A stretch of DNA of 27,847 bases from Phocaeicola_A sp964481755 (GCA_964481755.1 CAYZVH010000022.1:1-27847), one strand, 5' to 3'; counted from the first letter of the stretch, positions 6,326 to 13,923 are shown. Notes: generated by a model from the sequence alone, not told the origin. Numbers and translations are program-made.

Positions 6326-8365
6326 TCATTGTTTAATACCGTTTCGTCGGAGCAGGGCGTCGATGGTCGGCTCCTGACCGCGGAAGCGTTTGTAAAGTGT
6401 CATCGGGTGGACCGTGCCTCCCTTCGACAAGATGTTCTCGCGGAACGAGCCGGCCACCTCGGTGTTGAAGATGCCCTTCTCCTTGAACAGCGAGAAGGCG
6501 TCAGCGTCCAACACCTCCGCCCACTTGTAGCTGTAGTAACCGGCCCCGTAGCCTCCGTCCATGATGTGTGAGAACTGCACGCTCATGCACGTGCCTTTGA
6601 CCGATGGCAGCACCTGTGCCTCTTTCCATGCTTCCTTCTCGAACTCCTTCACATCGCCGTCGAACTCCTCCTCGAGGGTGTACCAGGCCATGTCCAATAG
6701 TCCGAAGCTCACTTGTCGGAGGCAGGCGTAGGCAGCGTTGAAGTTCGACGCGTCCACGATGTTCTTCACCATTGCCTCGGGTAGCGGTTCGCCAGTCTGG
6801 TAATGATAGGCAAATGTATGCAAGAAATCTTTTTCTCTCGCAAAGTTTTCCATGATTTGTGAGGGAAGCTCCACAAAATCCCTGTAGACCGACGTGCCGC
6901 TCATGGAGGCGTAGGTGGTGTCGGCGAAGATGCCGTGCAGCGCATGACCGAACTCGTGGAGGAAAGTCTCTACCTCGGTGAGCGTCAGCAGGGCCGGTTT
7001 GTCCGCCGTGGGTTTGGTGAGGTTCATCACGATGGAGATGTGGGGTCGGCTGTCTTCGCCGTCTGCCTTCCATTGGCTCTTGAAGGAGGTCATCCAGGCG
7101 CCTGCCTGCTTCGTCTCCCGTGGGTGGAAGTCCACATAGAGCACCGCCAGGTAGCGTCCGTCCTTGTCGAACACCTCGTAGGCCGTCACGTCCGGGTGAT
7201 ACACCGGGATGTCGCGGTTCTCGCGGAAGGTGATTCCGTAGAGCCGGGTGGCGAGCCCGAACACGCCCTCCTTCACCTTGCTCAGTTCGAAATAGGGACG
7301 CAGCATCTCCGAGTCGAGATTATATTTCTTGTTCTTCAGTTTCTCTGAGTAGTACGACCAGTCCCAGGGCATCAGCTTGAAGCCCTTTCCCTCGGTCTTT
7401 GTGGCCAACCGTTGCACTTCGCTCCGTTCCTTCAGCGCCGTGGGACGATAGGCGTCGATGAGCTGATGGAGCAGTCGGTACACGTTGTCGCAGTTCTCCG
7501 CCATGCGGCGACCTAGCACGTAATCGGCATAAGTCTTGTAGCCCAACAGTTGAGCTATCTTCATGCGGATGTTCACAATCTGCTTCACGATGGACTCGTT
7601 GTTGCGCTCGTTCTCGTGTGCGCACTGCGTTTGGTAGGCCGTGTAGAGCCGCTCGCGCAGACCGCGGTCGTCGCAATAGGTCATCAGCGGCATGTAGCTG
7701 GGGGCTTGCAGTGTGAACACCCATCCGTCCACGCCTTTCTCCTTGGCCGTCAGTGCCGCGGCCTCCAGGGCGGACTCTGGCAGTCCGTTCAGCCGGCTTC
7801 GGTCCGTCACGGTCATCATGTATGCGTTAGTCTCTTTCAGGTGGTTCTGTGCGAATGCCACCGTCAGTCGACTTAGCTCGGTGGTCAGTGTGCGGTAGGT
7901 GTCGCGTGCCTCGCCTTTCAGGTCCGAACCGCTGCGGACGAAACCTATGTAGGTGTTCTGCAGCAACATCAGGTCCTCGCCTTCGAGTTGATCCTTCTCT
8001 TGCTCGTAGACTGCCTTCACACGGGCGAACAACTTCTCGTTCAGGTGAATGTTGTGGCTGTGCTCCGAGAGAACCGGAGTCATCTCCCGTGCCACGGCTT
8101 GCATCTCGTCGTTGCCCTCAGCCTCCAGCAGGTTGAAGAAGACCTCGGTCACATCGTCCAGCAGGCGGCCCGACTGCTCCAACGCCACGATGGTGTTCTG
8201 GAACGTAGCCTTCGCAGGGTTGTTCGCAATCTCGTCAATCTCCGCCTGATGGTGTGCGATACCCTCCAGTATGGCGGGTTTGTAGTGCTCCACCCGTATC
8301 CTGTCGAATGGCGCTGTGCCGTGCGGTGTGCCATAGGGCGCTAAGAATGGATTCTCTTCTGTCAT
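6326..8365 (-). CDS. dcp: M3 family metallopeptidase, peptidyl-dipeptidase Dcp-like
   Basis: This 679-residue zinc peptidase removes dipeptides from peptide C-termini. The zinc site is HEFGH, with His470, Glu471 and His474. The third ligand is Glu499 in FVELPSQ, at the 25-residue distance usual for the family. Further M3 hallmarks are MSGTSVYRDFVELPSQIMEN and the C-terminal GYGAGYYSYKWAEVLDADAF, which holds substrate-binding tyrosines. The length fits Dcp or oligopeptidase A, and the motifs favour Dcp. There is no signal peptide, so it is cytoplasmic and probably recycles peptides. Its ATG overlaps the Crp-family stop by 4 nt, which implies coupled translation. Confidence 0.95.
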   Translation of the reverse strand: MTEENPFLAPYGTPHGTAPFDRIRVEHYKPAILEGIAHHQAEIDEIANNPAKATFQNTIVALEQSGRLLDDVTEVFFNLLEAEGNDEMQAVAREMTPVLSEHSHNIHLNEKLFARVKAVYEQEKDQLEGEDLMLLQNTYIGFVRSGSDLKGEARDTYRTLTTELSRLTVAFAQNHLKETNAYMMTVTDRSRLNGLPESALEAAALTAKEKGVDGWVFTLQAPSYMPLMTYCDDRGLRERLYTAYQTQCAHENERNNESIVKQIVNIRMKIAQLLGYKTYADYVLGRRMAENCDNVYRLLHQLIDAYRPTALKERSEVQRLATKTEGKGFKLMPWDWSYYSEKLKNKKYNLDSEMLRPYFELSKVKEGVFGLATRLYGITFRENRDIPVYHPDVTAYEVFDKDGRYLAVLYVDFHPRETKQAGAWMTSFKSQWKADGEDSRPHISIVMNLTKPTADKPALLTLTEVETFLHEFGHALHGIFADTTYASMSGTSVYRDFVELPSQIMENFAREKDFLHTFAYHYQTGEPLPEAMVKNIVDASNFNAAYACLRQVSFGLLDMAWYTLEEEFDGDVKEFEKEAWKEAQVLPSVKGTCMSVQFSHIMDGGYGAGYYSYKWAEVLDADAFSLFKEKGIFNTEVAGSFRENILSKGGTVHPMTLYKRFRGQEPTIDALLRRNGIKQ

Positions 8366-9105
8366 AGTCCTACGATTCCGTCAATGTCCGAGAATTCCTT
8401 GCCCTTCTTGGTATGAGTGCTCGGGTCCGGCTCACGCTTCAGCGCCTCCAGTTCCGGCACTCTGAATCCCATGCGCAGCAGGTCGATGGCGTTCTCCTCT
8501 TTCAGTTCGTTGAGAACCTTCGATAGCTTCAGCCGGGTGGTGTTGAGTACGTAGGCCAAATCCTCCATCTTCGCCTTCACAAACTTCTCGCCCGTGGGCA
8601 CGGTGGCTACCAGTAATAGGAAGTCTATCAACTTGTTGCGCACGTTTCCGTGGGGTATCTTGCCCCATTTGTCGTACATCCGCTGGTTGCCGTTGCTCAG
8701 CATGTTGATGAAGTTGATGCGGAAGGTGGGGTAGTTTATCAGTTCGCTGTAGAGGTAAGTCTTCTCGATGATGATGGCGCAGACAGTCGTCCGTGCCGTG
8801 TAGCTGAAGAGATAGGTCTGATGTAGTCCGTACAGCGAGAAGGGCTCCAGCAAGTAGGGTGCGTTCATCAGTTCGCAGTAGGAGATCTTCGCCTCGTCCA
8901 CGCAGAAGTCCGACTGCATCGAGAAGGATCCCGAGATGATGAATACGAAATTCTTACTGTCGTCTCCCTTCGCGAATATCTTTTGTCCGGCTCTATATTT
9001 AGTGAAATGAAACTTCACCTTCTCCAGAATCTTGGTTAGGTCGTTGATGCCTATACCCTGAAAAAGAGGAAGTTGCAACAGTGTCTCATACATTGTTTGT
9101 TCCAT
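8362..9105 (-). CDS. Crp/Fnr family transcriptional regulator
   Basis: This 247-residue protein has an N-terminal cyclic-nucleotide-type beta barrel (about 10-125, with AGQKIFAKGDDSKNFVFIISG). A dimerisation helix follows, then a winged helix at about 155-225 whose recognition part is MEDLAYVLNTTRLKLSKVLNEL. No Fnr-type cysteine cluster is visible, so oxygen sensing by an Fe-S cluster is unlikely. The ligand is unknown. It is the first gene of a six-gene operon and may regulate it, but I see no clear palindromic Crp-type site at the promoter. A later ATG at 9093 is possible. Confidence 0.9.
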   Translation of the reverse strand: MEQTMYETLLQLPLFQGIGINDLTKILEKVKFHFTKYRAGQKIFAKGDDSKNFVFIISGSFSMQSDFCVDEAKISYCELMNAPYLLEPFSLYGLHQTYLFSYTARTTVCAIIIEKTYLYSELINYPTFRINFINMLSNGNQRMYDKWGKIPHGNVRNKLIDFLLLVATVPTGEKFVKAKMEDLAYVLNTTRLKLSKVLNELKEENAIDLLRMGFRVPELEALKREPDPSTHTKKGKEFSDIDGIVGL

Positions 9106-9145
9106 ATTGTGAGTTGTTCTTTATATTGTTCATTTACAGACAATA

Positions 9146-9153
9146 CAAAGATA
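9146..9153 (-). promoter_or_regulatory. -7 box of the Crp-led operon
   Basis: The minus strand reads TATCTTTG, an exact TAnnTTTG match. It places the transcript start near 9139 and gives a leader of about 35 nt. The -33 region has no obvious TTTG. It is the only good candidate promoter for the six genes down to 3145. Confidence 0.6.
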
Positions 9154-9409
9154 ATCAGTTATATAGAACGGGTTGATATTATGTTCTGAATTTTTTTGTT
9201 ATTTATCTTTTCTTAAGCAAACGGGATGCGAGGACCGGCTGTGCGGAAGGCGCCTGCTAGGCGTGCTGTTATAATCTGTAAGTGTGTGCGGGGTGTCGAG
9301 GCTTGGTACTGTCTCTTGCACTGTCAAATAGAAACTTTTGTGCAGACGCTTCATAGATCGCGGATAACATTTCCTTTCTATTTTTCGTGATAGATTCCAA
9401 ATATTATTC

Positions 9410-9417
9410 TATTTTTG
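9410..9417 (+). promoter_or_regulatory. -7 box of the marC promoter
   Basis: The plus strand reads TATTTTTG, matching TAnnTTTG, and predicts transcription from about 9424. This rules out the in-frame GTG at 9387 as the marC start. Confidence 0.55.
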
Positions 9418-9430
9418 CAGCGTCAATCAG

Positions 9431-9439
9431 AAAGGAGGA
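9431..9439 (+). promoter_or_regulatory. Strong Shine-Dalgarno site of marC
   Basis: AAAGGAGGA lies about 8 nt before the ATG at 9447 and is fully complementary to a canonical anti-Shine-Dalgarno. Such a strong site is unusual in Bacteroidetes, where initiation rarely relies on it. It supports the chosen start. Confidence 0.65.
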
Positions 9440-9446
9440 TTTATCT

Positions 9447-10049
9447 ATGTTCACATCGTTAAGCTTTCAGGAAATAGCTAGCGCTTTCATCGTGTTGTTC
9501 GCTGTCATCGACATCATAGGTGCCATACCTATCATCTTGGACCAGAAGCGCAACGGCAGGTCGGTCAATTGCATCAAGGCGACGCTCATATCGTTTGCCC
9601 TGTTGTTGGCATTTTTCTTTGCCGGCGACATGATACTGAAACTGTTTCAGGTCGACATCGCCTCGTTCGCCATAGCCGGAGCCATCGTCATCTTCCTGTT
9701 GGCATTGGAGATGGTGCTTGACATCGAGATCTTCAAGAACCAAGGCCCCATCAAGGAGGCTACGCTCATTCCGCTTGTCTTCCCGCTCATAGCCGGTGCT
9801 GGCGCCTTCACTACGTTGTTGTCGCTTCGGGCTGAATACGCCCCTGTCAACATCATCATCGCCCTCGTGCTCAACATGATTTGGGTCTACGTCGTGCTGC
9901 GTTCCACGGAGAAGGTCGAGCGTTTCTTAGGCAAGGGCGGCATCTACATGTTGCGTAAATTCTTCGGAGTCATCCTGCTGGCTATCGCCGCACGCCTGCT
10001 CACGGCCAACCTCACGCAACTCGTTGGACAGATGCAGATGCAGCAGTAA
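9447..10049 (+). CDS. MarC family integral membrane protein
   Basis: This 200-residue, very hydrophobic protein has about six membrane segments. MarC-family features are the N-terminal segment AFIVLFAVIDIIGAIPIILDQ and the IPLVFPLIAGAGAFTTLL stretch near the middle. The family resembles small-molecule transporters, but no substrate is established, and the old link to multiple antibiotic resistance is not supported. A start at 9447 (MFTSLSF) is chosen because the promoter and Shine-Dalgarno lie just before it; the open frame continues back to a GTG at 9387. It is a single-gene unit, convergent with fba. Confidence 0.88.
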   Translation: MFTSLSFQEIASAFIVLFAVIDIIGAIPIILDQKRNGRSVNCIKATLISFALLLAFFFAGDMILKLFQVDIASFAIAGAIVIFLLALEMVLDIEIFKNQGPIKEATLIPLVFPLIAGAGAFTTLLSLRAEYAPVNIIIALVLNMIWVYVVLRSTEKVERFLGKGGIYMLRKFFGVILLAIAARLLTANLTQLVGQMQMQQ

Positions 10050-10149
10050 TCTATAATAATAGGAGTTCAAGTTCCACCGGCATATAGGCAAGGTCTAATA
10101 GAAAGCCGGTTCACGAACTTAATCCTTGGGGAACTTGCTATGCTTGAAT

Positions 10150-10205
10150 GAAGTATACTTCGATGGTCGATGAAGTATACTTCAAGTGCCAATGAAGTAT
10201 ACTTC
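10150..10205. repeat. Three perfect palindromes at an exact 22-bp period
   Basis: GAAGTATACTTC, a perfect 12-bp palindrome, occurs at 10150-10161, 10172-10183 and 10194-10205. Copies 2 and 3 extend to the 14-bp palindrome TGAAGTATACTTCA. The 10-bp linkers are GATGGTCGAT and AAGTGCCAAT, and the third copy is followed by AAGTGCCGAT. The units are therefore an imperfect 22-bp tandem repeat whose palindromes face the same side of the helix. It lies between the 3' ends of two convergent genes. Confidence 0.9.
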
Positions 10206-10317
10206 AAGTGCCGATGACCTATAACCCCTTTGGCAAAGCCCTCGCTCTTGCTCTCGTCATAGCTGTCTTCTTATACTTGCTGAACCTGAAAGGTTGCAAT
10301 AATACCTATAAACAATA

Positions 10318-10347
10318 CGGGGGATGAATCTTGCGACTCATCCCCCG
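10318..10347 (-). terminator. Terminator of fba
   Basis: A perfect 10-bp GC-rich stem, CGGGGGATGA with TCATCCCCCG, has a 10-nt loop. On the minus strand it is followed by TATTGTTTATAG, which is U-rich. It sits 26 nt past the fba stop. The plus-strand side (CTTATCTG) is a poorer tail for marC. Confidence 0.8.
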
Positions 10348-10373
10348 CTTATCTGTTAGAAGTTTTCTTCTGC

Positions 10374-11378
10374 TTAAGCCTGAAGCAACTTACCGTCAGA
10401 ACCCAGTACGTTTACAATCTTGTGGATGTAGAGTTTCTTCATGTTGTCGCGAGCCGGGCCGAGGTACTTACGCGGGTCGAACTCTGCGGGCTTCTCAGCC
10501 AGAGTCTTACGGATAGCTGCTGTCATGGCCAGACGGCTGTCTGAGTCGATGTTGATCTTGCAGACTGCAGACTTGGCGGCTTTGCGGAGCTCGTCTTCGG
10601 GGATACCAATGGCATCCTTCAACGCGCCACCGTATTTGTTGATGGTCTCAACCTCTTCCTGGGGAACAGATGAGGATCCGTGGAGCACGATGGGGAATCC
10701 GGGAAGCTCTTTCTCCACACCCTCGAGCACGTCGAATGCCAAAGGAGGAGGAACCAGACGACCATTAGCGTCGCGTGTGCACTGCTCGGGTTTGAACTTG
10801 TTGGCACCGTGAGAAGTACCGATGGAGATAGCCAAGCTGTCGCAACCTGTCTTCGTAACGAAGTCAACAACCTCTTCGGGTCTTGTATAGGTGTGGTGCT
10901 CAGCGCAAACCTCATCCTCAACACCTGCCAACACTCCCAGCTCGCCCTCTACGGTCACGTCGAACTGATGTGCGTACTCAACAACTTTCTTTGTCAGGGC
11001 TACATTCTCGTCGTACGGCAGATGAGAACCGTCGATCATTACAGAAGAGAAGCCGAGGTCGATGCATGACTTGCAAAGCTCGAAAGAATCTCCGTGGTCG
11101 AGGTGCAGCACGATTTCGGGATGCTCGCAACCCAACTCCTTAGCGTAGGCTACAGCACCTTCGGCCATGTAACGCAGCAAAGTCTGGTTTGCATAGTTAC
11201 GTGCACCCTTTGAAACCTGCAGAATAACAGGAGATTTTGTCTCTACGGCTGCCTGAATGATTGCCTGCAACTGCTCCATGTTGTTGAAATTGAAGGCAGG
11301 AATGGCATAGCCACCTTTAACTGCTTTAGCGAACATAGCTTTTGTGTTCACCAAGCCTAATTCCTTATAATTTACCAT
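10374..11378 (-). CDS. fba: Class II fructose-bisphosphate aldolase
   Basis: This 334-residue zinc-dependent aldolase interconverts fructose 1,6-bisphosphate with dihydroxyacetone phosphate and glyceraldehyde 3-phosphate. The catalytic Asp94 and zinc ligand His95 are in LHLDHGD. The stretch GFSSVMIDGSHLPYDEN (109-125) is the class II signature. Further zinc ligands are likely His190 (GTSHG) and His233 (VLHGSS). NIDSDSR towards the C-terminus binds the substrate phosphate. Length is normal. Codon use is more even than in the neighbours, as expected for a highly expressed glycolytic gene. It is a single-gene unit with its own promoter and terminator. Confidence 0.97.
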   Translation of the reverse strand: MVNYKELGLVNTKAMFAKAVKGGYAIPAFNFNNMEQLQAIIQAAVETKSPVILQVSKGARNYANQTLLRYMAEGAVAYAKELGCEHPEIVLHLDHGDSFELCKSCIDLGFSSVMIDGSHLPYDENVALTKKVVEYAHQFDVTVEGELGVLAGVEDEVCAEHHTYTRPEEVVDFVTKTGCDSLAISIGTSHGANKFKPEQCTRDANGRLVPPPLAFDVLEGVEKELPGFPIVLHGSSSVPQEEVETINKYGGALKDAIGIPEDELRKAAKSAVCKINIDSDSRLAMTAAIRKTLAEKPAEFDPRKYLGPARDNMKKLYIHKIVNVLGSDGKLLQA

Positions 11379-11431
11379 CTCTTTATTTATTTATTGAATA
11401 ATAAGATTTCTATCACCTATTAAAAACGTCA

Positions 11432-11439
11432 CAAAGTTA
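11432..11439 (-). promoter_or_regulatory. -7 box of the fba promoter
   Basis: The minus strand reads TAACTTTG, an exact TAnnTTTG match, with TTTG at 11462-11465 as a possible -33 element. The spacer is 22 nt, slightly longer than usual. The leader would be about 47 nt and AT-rich. Confidence 0.6.
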
Positions 11440-11654
11440 GTCATAATAGTTGGGACACCACCAAACTTACGACAAGAAAAATTGGACAAACCTTCGTCTT
11501 TTTCTCGTCCGTGAGCAAACTGCCTCCCGCTGTCATCGTATTGCAAACTCTATGTTTCAAAAAGGTGCCTTTCGGTGTATGTCCCCTAAAGGTGTAGTTT
11601 TTTCTCTAGTCAGCGAAATATTTCTCTCTGACTGGAAAGATTTTCGGGAAAAGC

Positions 11655-11686
11655 TTTGCTGGTATGCGGGGAAGTTTGTACCTTTG
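11655..11686 (+). promoter_or_regulatory. Canonical Bacteroidetes promoter of rpmE
   Basis: TTTG at 11655-11658 and TACCTTTG at 11679-11686 are separated by 20 nt, a textbook Bacteroides -33/-7 promoter. Transcription from about 11693 gives an AT-rich leader of about 72 nt. This contains one weak hairpin (TTATTG...CAATAA, 11712-11730). Confidence 0.85.
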
Positions 11687-11764
11687 CTGCCCGAAATAGA
11701 CCATTACACAATTATTGTTACCAGCAATAAACTAAAGATAATAACAAATTAAACAATAAAGGCA

Positions 11765-12019
11765 ATGAAAAAAGGTATACATCCTGAGAATTACCGTCCG
11801 GTAGTATTCAAAGACATGTCAAACGGCGATATGTTCCTGTCACGCTCTACTTGCGCAACTAAGGATACTATCGAGTTCGAAGGCGAGACTTATCCGGTGG
11901 TTAAGCTCGAAATCTCAAGTTCTTCTCACCCGTTCTACACAGGTAAGTCTAAGTTGGTTGACACCGCAGGACGCGTTGATAAGTTCATGAGCCGCTACGG
12001 TAACGCCAGAAAGAAATAA
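11765..12019 (+). CDS. rpmE2: 50S ribosomal protein L31 type B
   Basis: This 84-residue L31 protein starts MKKGIHPENYRPVVFKDMS, with the conserved HPFYTGKSKLVDTAGRVDKF segment near 55-74. Only one cysteine (Cys30) is present and there is no CxxC pair, so this is the zinc-free type B form rather than the zinc-binding type A. In many bacteria type B is a zinc-starvation paralogue. A strong constitutive-looking promoter and no visible Zur-like site suggest it is the housekeeping L31 here. It is followed by a very strong terminator. Confidence 0.96.
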   Translation: MKKGIHPENYRPVVFKDMSNGDMFLSRSTCATKDTIEFEGETYPVVKLEISSSSHPFYTGKSKLVDTAGRVDKFMSRYGNARKK

Positions 12020-12053
12020 GTAGACCTCCTAGAAAGGTCGTCTGACGGAAGAG

Positions 12054-12110
12054 ACAGAGAGAAGTCCGAATGAAACCTAACAGGTGACATTCGGACTTCT
12101 CTCTGTTTTG
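12054..12110 (+). terminator. Strong terminator of rpmE
   Basis: A perfect 19-bp stem, ACAGAGAGAAGTCCGAATG (12054-12072) with its exact complement at 12088-12106, has a 15-nt loop and is followed by TTTG. Wobble pairs could extend the stem at its base. It starts 34 nt after the stop codon. Confidence 0.9.
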
Positions 12111-12177
12111 TATAGTGTCGGATGCGGAAGGATCCTTCTTGCCGCAAGTGTACCATAGTTATAGATGCTTGTTGCGA

Positions 12178-12211
12178 GAGCCATGGCTCAATGTACAATG
12201 AGCCTTGGCTC
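12178..12211. repeat. Imperfect inverted repeat before the DUF3256 3' end
   Basis: GAGCCATGGCTCA (12178-12190) pairs with TGAGCCTTGGCTC (12199-12211) with one mismatch and an 8-nt loop. The left arm is itself a 12-bp palindrome. It is followed on the plus strand by GTTTCTT and then a run of eight G. It may terminate DUF3256 transcripts, but the minus-strand tail is not U-rich. Confidence 0.55.
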
Positions 12212-12228
12212 GTTTCTTGGGGGGGGTA

Positions 12229-12870
12229 TTACTCTCTCACAAACTTCCCTTCGCTCCAGCGGAAGCGGACGGGGGCTTTCCGGAGATAGACCTTTAGCTT
12301 GTCGGCTGTCTCACGGGTGAGGTAGGCTGGTGTGGTGTAGGTAACGGACAGAGTGAGGTCGTCCGGCGACAGGGCGAGCCGCAGGAATGTGATGTCCGCC
12401 TCCTTGCGCAGGGTGGCCAGCGTGTCGGCCGCCAGGCTGTCCGTGTGGAGGTAGAACTCGTCGGCGGTGGGGTAGTGGAAGAAGTCGCCCGTAGGCAGCG
12501 GTTGCCAGTCGGTGGTGAAGAACGCCACACTGCTGTCGGTGACGGAGCTGCCCAGCGTGCGTATGGCACAGACTACGCGGGTGGAGTCGTTCACGGGGAG
12601 CAACTTCATCTCCACGGTGCACTGCGGTGTCTCTTGTAGTAGGAGGTAGTCTGCTGTCAGCGTCTTCAGCTCCGAGGGCATGTTGAACCGATTGGTAACC
12701 TCCGCCTTCATGTTGCTGGCGAGGAAGTCCACACAGTCCTCGCGGTTGATTTTGGTGAGGATGCGCGACAGTGAGTCTGGCATCTGGATGAAGACAGACT
12801 TCATCTCTTGGGCCTGTGTGAGGCAAACAGCCGTCAGGCAAAATATCGAAGTGAGTATCAACTTTTTCAT
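12229..12870 (-). CDS. Secreted DUF3256 family protein
   Basis: This 213-residue protein has a clear signal peptide, MKKLILTSIFCLTAVCLTQA, probably cleaved after residue 20, and no lipobox, so it is periplasmic or exported. The mature part alternates polar and hydrophobic residues (TADYLLLQETPQCTVEMKLL, DSSVAFFTTDWQPL), as in a beta-rich fold. I assign it to DUF3256, a Bacteroidetes family with no known function, from overall resemblance. It starts 34 nt after the EamA transporter stop and is likely co-transcribed with it. Confidence 0.75.
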   Translation of the reverse strand: MKKLILTSIFCLTAVCLTQAQEMKSVFIQMPDSLSRILTKINREDCVDFLASNMKAEVTNRFNMPSELKTLTADYLLLQETPQCTVEMKLLPVNDSTRVVCAIRTLGSSVTDSSVAFFTTDWQPLPTGDFFHYPTADEFYLHTDSLAADTLATLRKEADITFLRLALSPDDLTLSVTYTTPAYLTRETADKLKVYLRKAPVRFRWSEGKFVRE

Positions 12871-12904
12871 GTTTCTGCGTTATGCTTATATTATATATAT
12901 GGTA

Positions 12905-13825
12905 TTATCTCGACCCCAGGTAGAGGAACACCATGCCGATGAGTACCAACAGCAGGTCCAACACCTTGCTCCGCAGGTTCTTTTCGTGGAAGAACATCGC
13001 TCCGCAGAGGAACGACACCACTACGCTGCCTCGGCGAATCATGGAGACGATGGAGATCATCGCTCCGTCCAGACTCAAGGCGTAGAAGTAGACAAAGTCC
13101 GCGGCGGAGAGGAAGATGGAGATGAGGATGATGCACCAGTCCCAACGGAATGGCGTAGTGTCCTTGCGCTTGGGGTACCATAGTAACATGAGCACACAGC
13201 CCATCATGAACAACTGGTAAATGTTGTACCACGACTGCACCACCATGCGGTCCAGCCCGATGCCGCCCTCGCTGATGGGAGCCATCAGGTACTTGTCGTA
13301 GAGTCCGCTCACCGCGCCGAGCAGCGAGGCCAGCACCACGAAGTAGATGTACTTGTCGTGCTTGAAGTCGATGCCCTCCTTCTTGCCCGAACGACTCAGC
13401 ATGAGGAACGAGATGACTGCCAGCATGACACCGACCCACTGATAGAGGTTAAGTCGCTCGCCGAAGATGAGCAACGCGCCCACCAGCACCATCACCGGAC
13501 GGGTGGCGTTGATAGGTCCCACGATGGTGAGCGGCAGGTGCTTCATGCCGAAGTAACCGAACACCCATGAGGAGAGTACGATGAGCGACTTCAGCAGAAT
13601 GTATTTATGCGTCTCCCAACCGGCCGTCGGCACGTAGAACAGTGTGTCCTGTAACGGACTGTCGCTACCTAACGACTCAAAGATGAAGGGCAGAAAAATT
13701 AGACTGGAGAACAGTGTATTGAGGAACAGAACCGGGATGACGGCGTTCCCGTTCAATGACTTCTTCTTGAATGCATCGTAGAAACCCAGCAGCGCTGCCG
13801 AGAGGAAAGCTAATACCAACCACAT
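12905..13825 (-). CDS. EamA/DMT superfamily transporter
   Basis: This 306-residue inner-membrane protein has about ten hydrophobic segments, arranged as two five-helix halves as in the drug/metabolite transporter superfamily. Typical EamA features are the GPINATRPVMVLVGALLIFGERL stretch in the first half and ISIVSMIRRGSVVVSFL...FFHEKNLRSK in the second. The substrate cannot be read from sequence. The open frame extends two codons to a TTG at 13831, but the ATG at 13825 (MWLVLAFLSAALLGFYDAF) is the better start. It is preceded by an unusual structured leader. Confidence 0.9.
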   Translation of the reverse strand: MWLVLAFLSAALLGFYDAFKKKSLNGNAVIPVLFLNTLFSSLIFLPFIFESLGSDSPLQDTLFYVPTAGWETHKYILLKSLIVLSSWVFGYFGMKHLPLTIVGPINATRPVMVLVGALLIFGERLNLYQWVGVMLAVISFLMLSRSGKKEGIDFKHDKYIYFVVLASLLGAVSGLYDKYLMAPISEGGIGLDRMVVQSWYNIYQLFMMGCVLMLLWYPKRKDTTPFRWDWCIILISIFLSAADFVYFYALSLDGAMISIVSMIRRGSVVVSFLCGAMFFHEKNLRSKVLDLLLVLIGMVFLYLGSR

Positions 13826-13855
13826 AATCAACTCGTTTTACGTTTGTTCACTTCC

Positions 13856-13905
13856 GGTCGAGGTCTGCGGACTGGCGGATGAGTGTCCGTCCGCAGGCCT
13901 CGACC
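13856..13905 (-). other. Long hairpin in the leader of the EamA transporter mRNA
   Basis: GGTCGAGGTCTGCGGA (13856-13871) and TCCGCAGGCCTCGACC (13890-13905) form a 16-bp inverted repeat with one mismatch and an 18-nt loop. The loop itself contains CGGA/TCCG. From the -7 box at 13916-13923 the RNA would start near 13909, so the hairpin is at its extreme 5' end and stops 30 nt before the ATG. No U tract follows, which argues against a simple terminator. Confidence 0.75.
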
Positions 13906-13915
13906 AAAAGCGCTG

Positions 13916-13923
13916 CAAAAGTA
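13916..13923 (-). promoter_or_regulatory. -7 box of the EamA transporter/DUF3256 unit
   Basis: The minus strand reads TACTTTTG, an exact TAnnTTTG match, giving a leader of about 84 nt that contains the hairpin. The -33 region is not a clear match. Confidence 0.55.

Larger units (their letters stand above)
9106..9446 (+). other. Divergent spacer between Crp-family gene and marC
   Basis: This 341-nt spacer holds the Crp operon promoter at the left and the marC promoter at the right. The middle (about 9190-9360) has a small perfect hairpin CGCCT-GCT-AGGCG at 9251-9263 and no credible reading frame. Otherwise I see nothing recognisable. Confidence 0.6.
10050..10373. other. Convergent spacer between marC and fba
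   Basis: This 324-nt spacer has no credible gene. From left to right it holds a weak composite inverted repeat (ACCGGC at 10076-10081 with GCCGGT at 10105-10110, flanked by AGTTC/GAACT), which might end the marC message. It also holds three phased palindromes at 10150-10205 and the fba terminator at 10318-10347. Confidence 0.6.

Noticed and set aside
11450..11752. A 100-codon frame between fba and rpmE
   Set aside because: It starts at TTG, has no family resemblance, and overlaps both the fba promoter region and the canonical rpmE promoter at 11655-11686.
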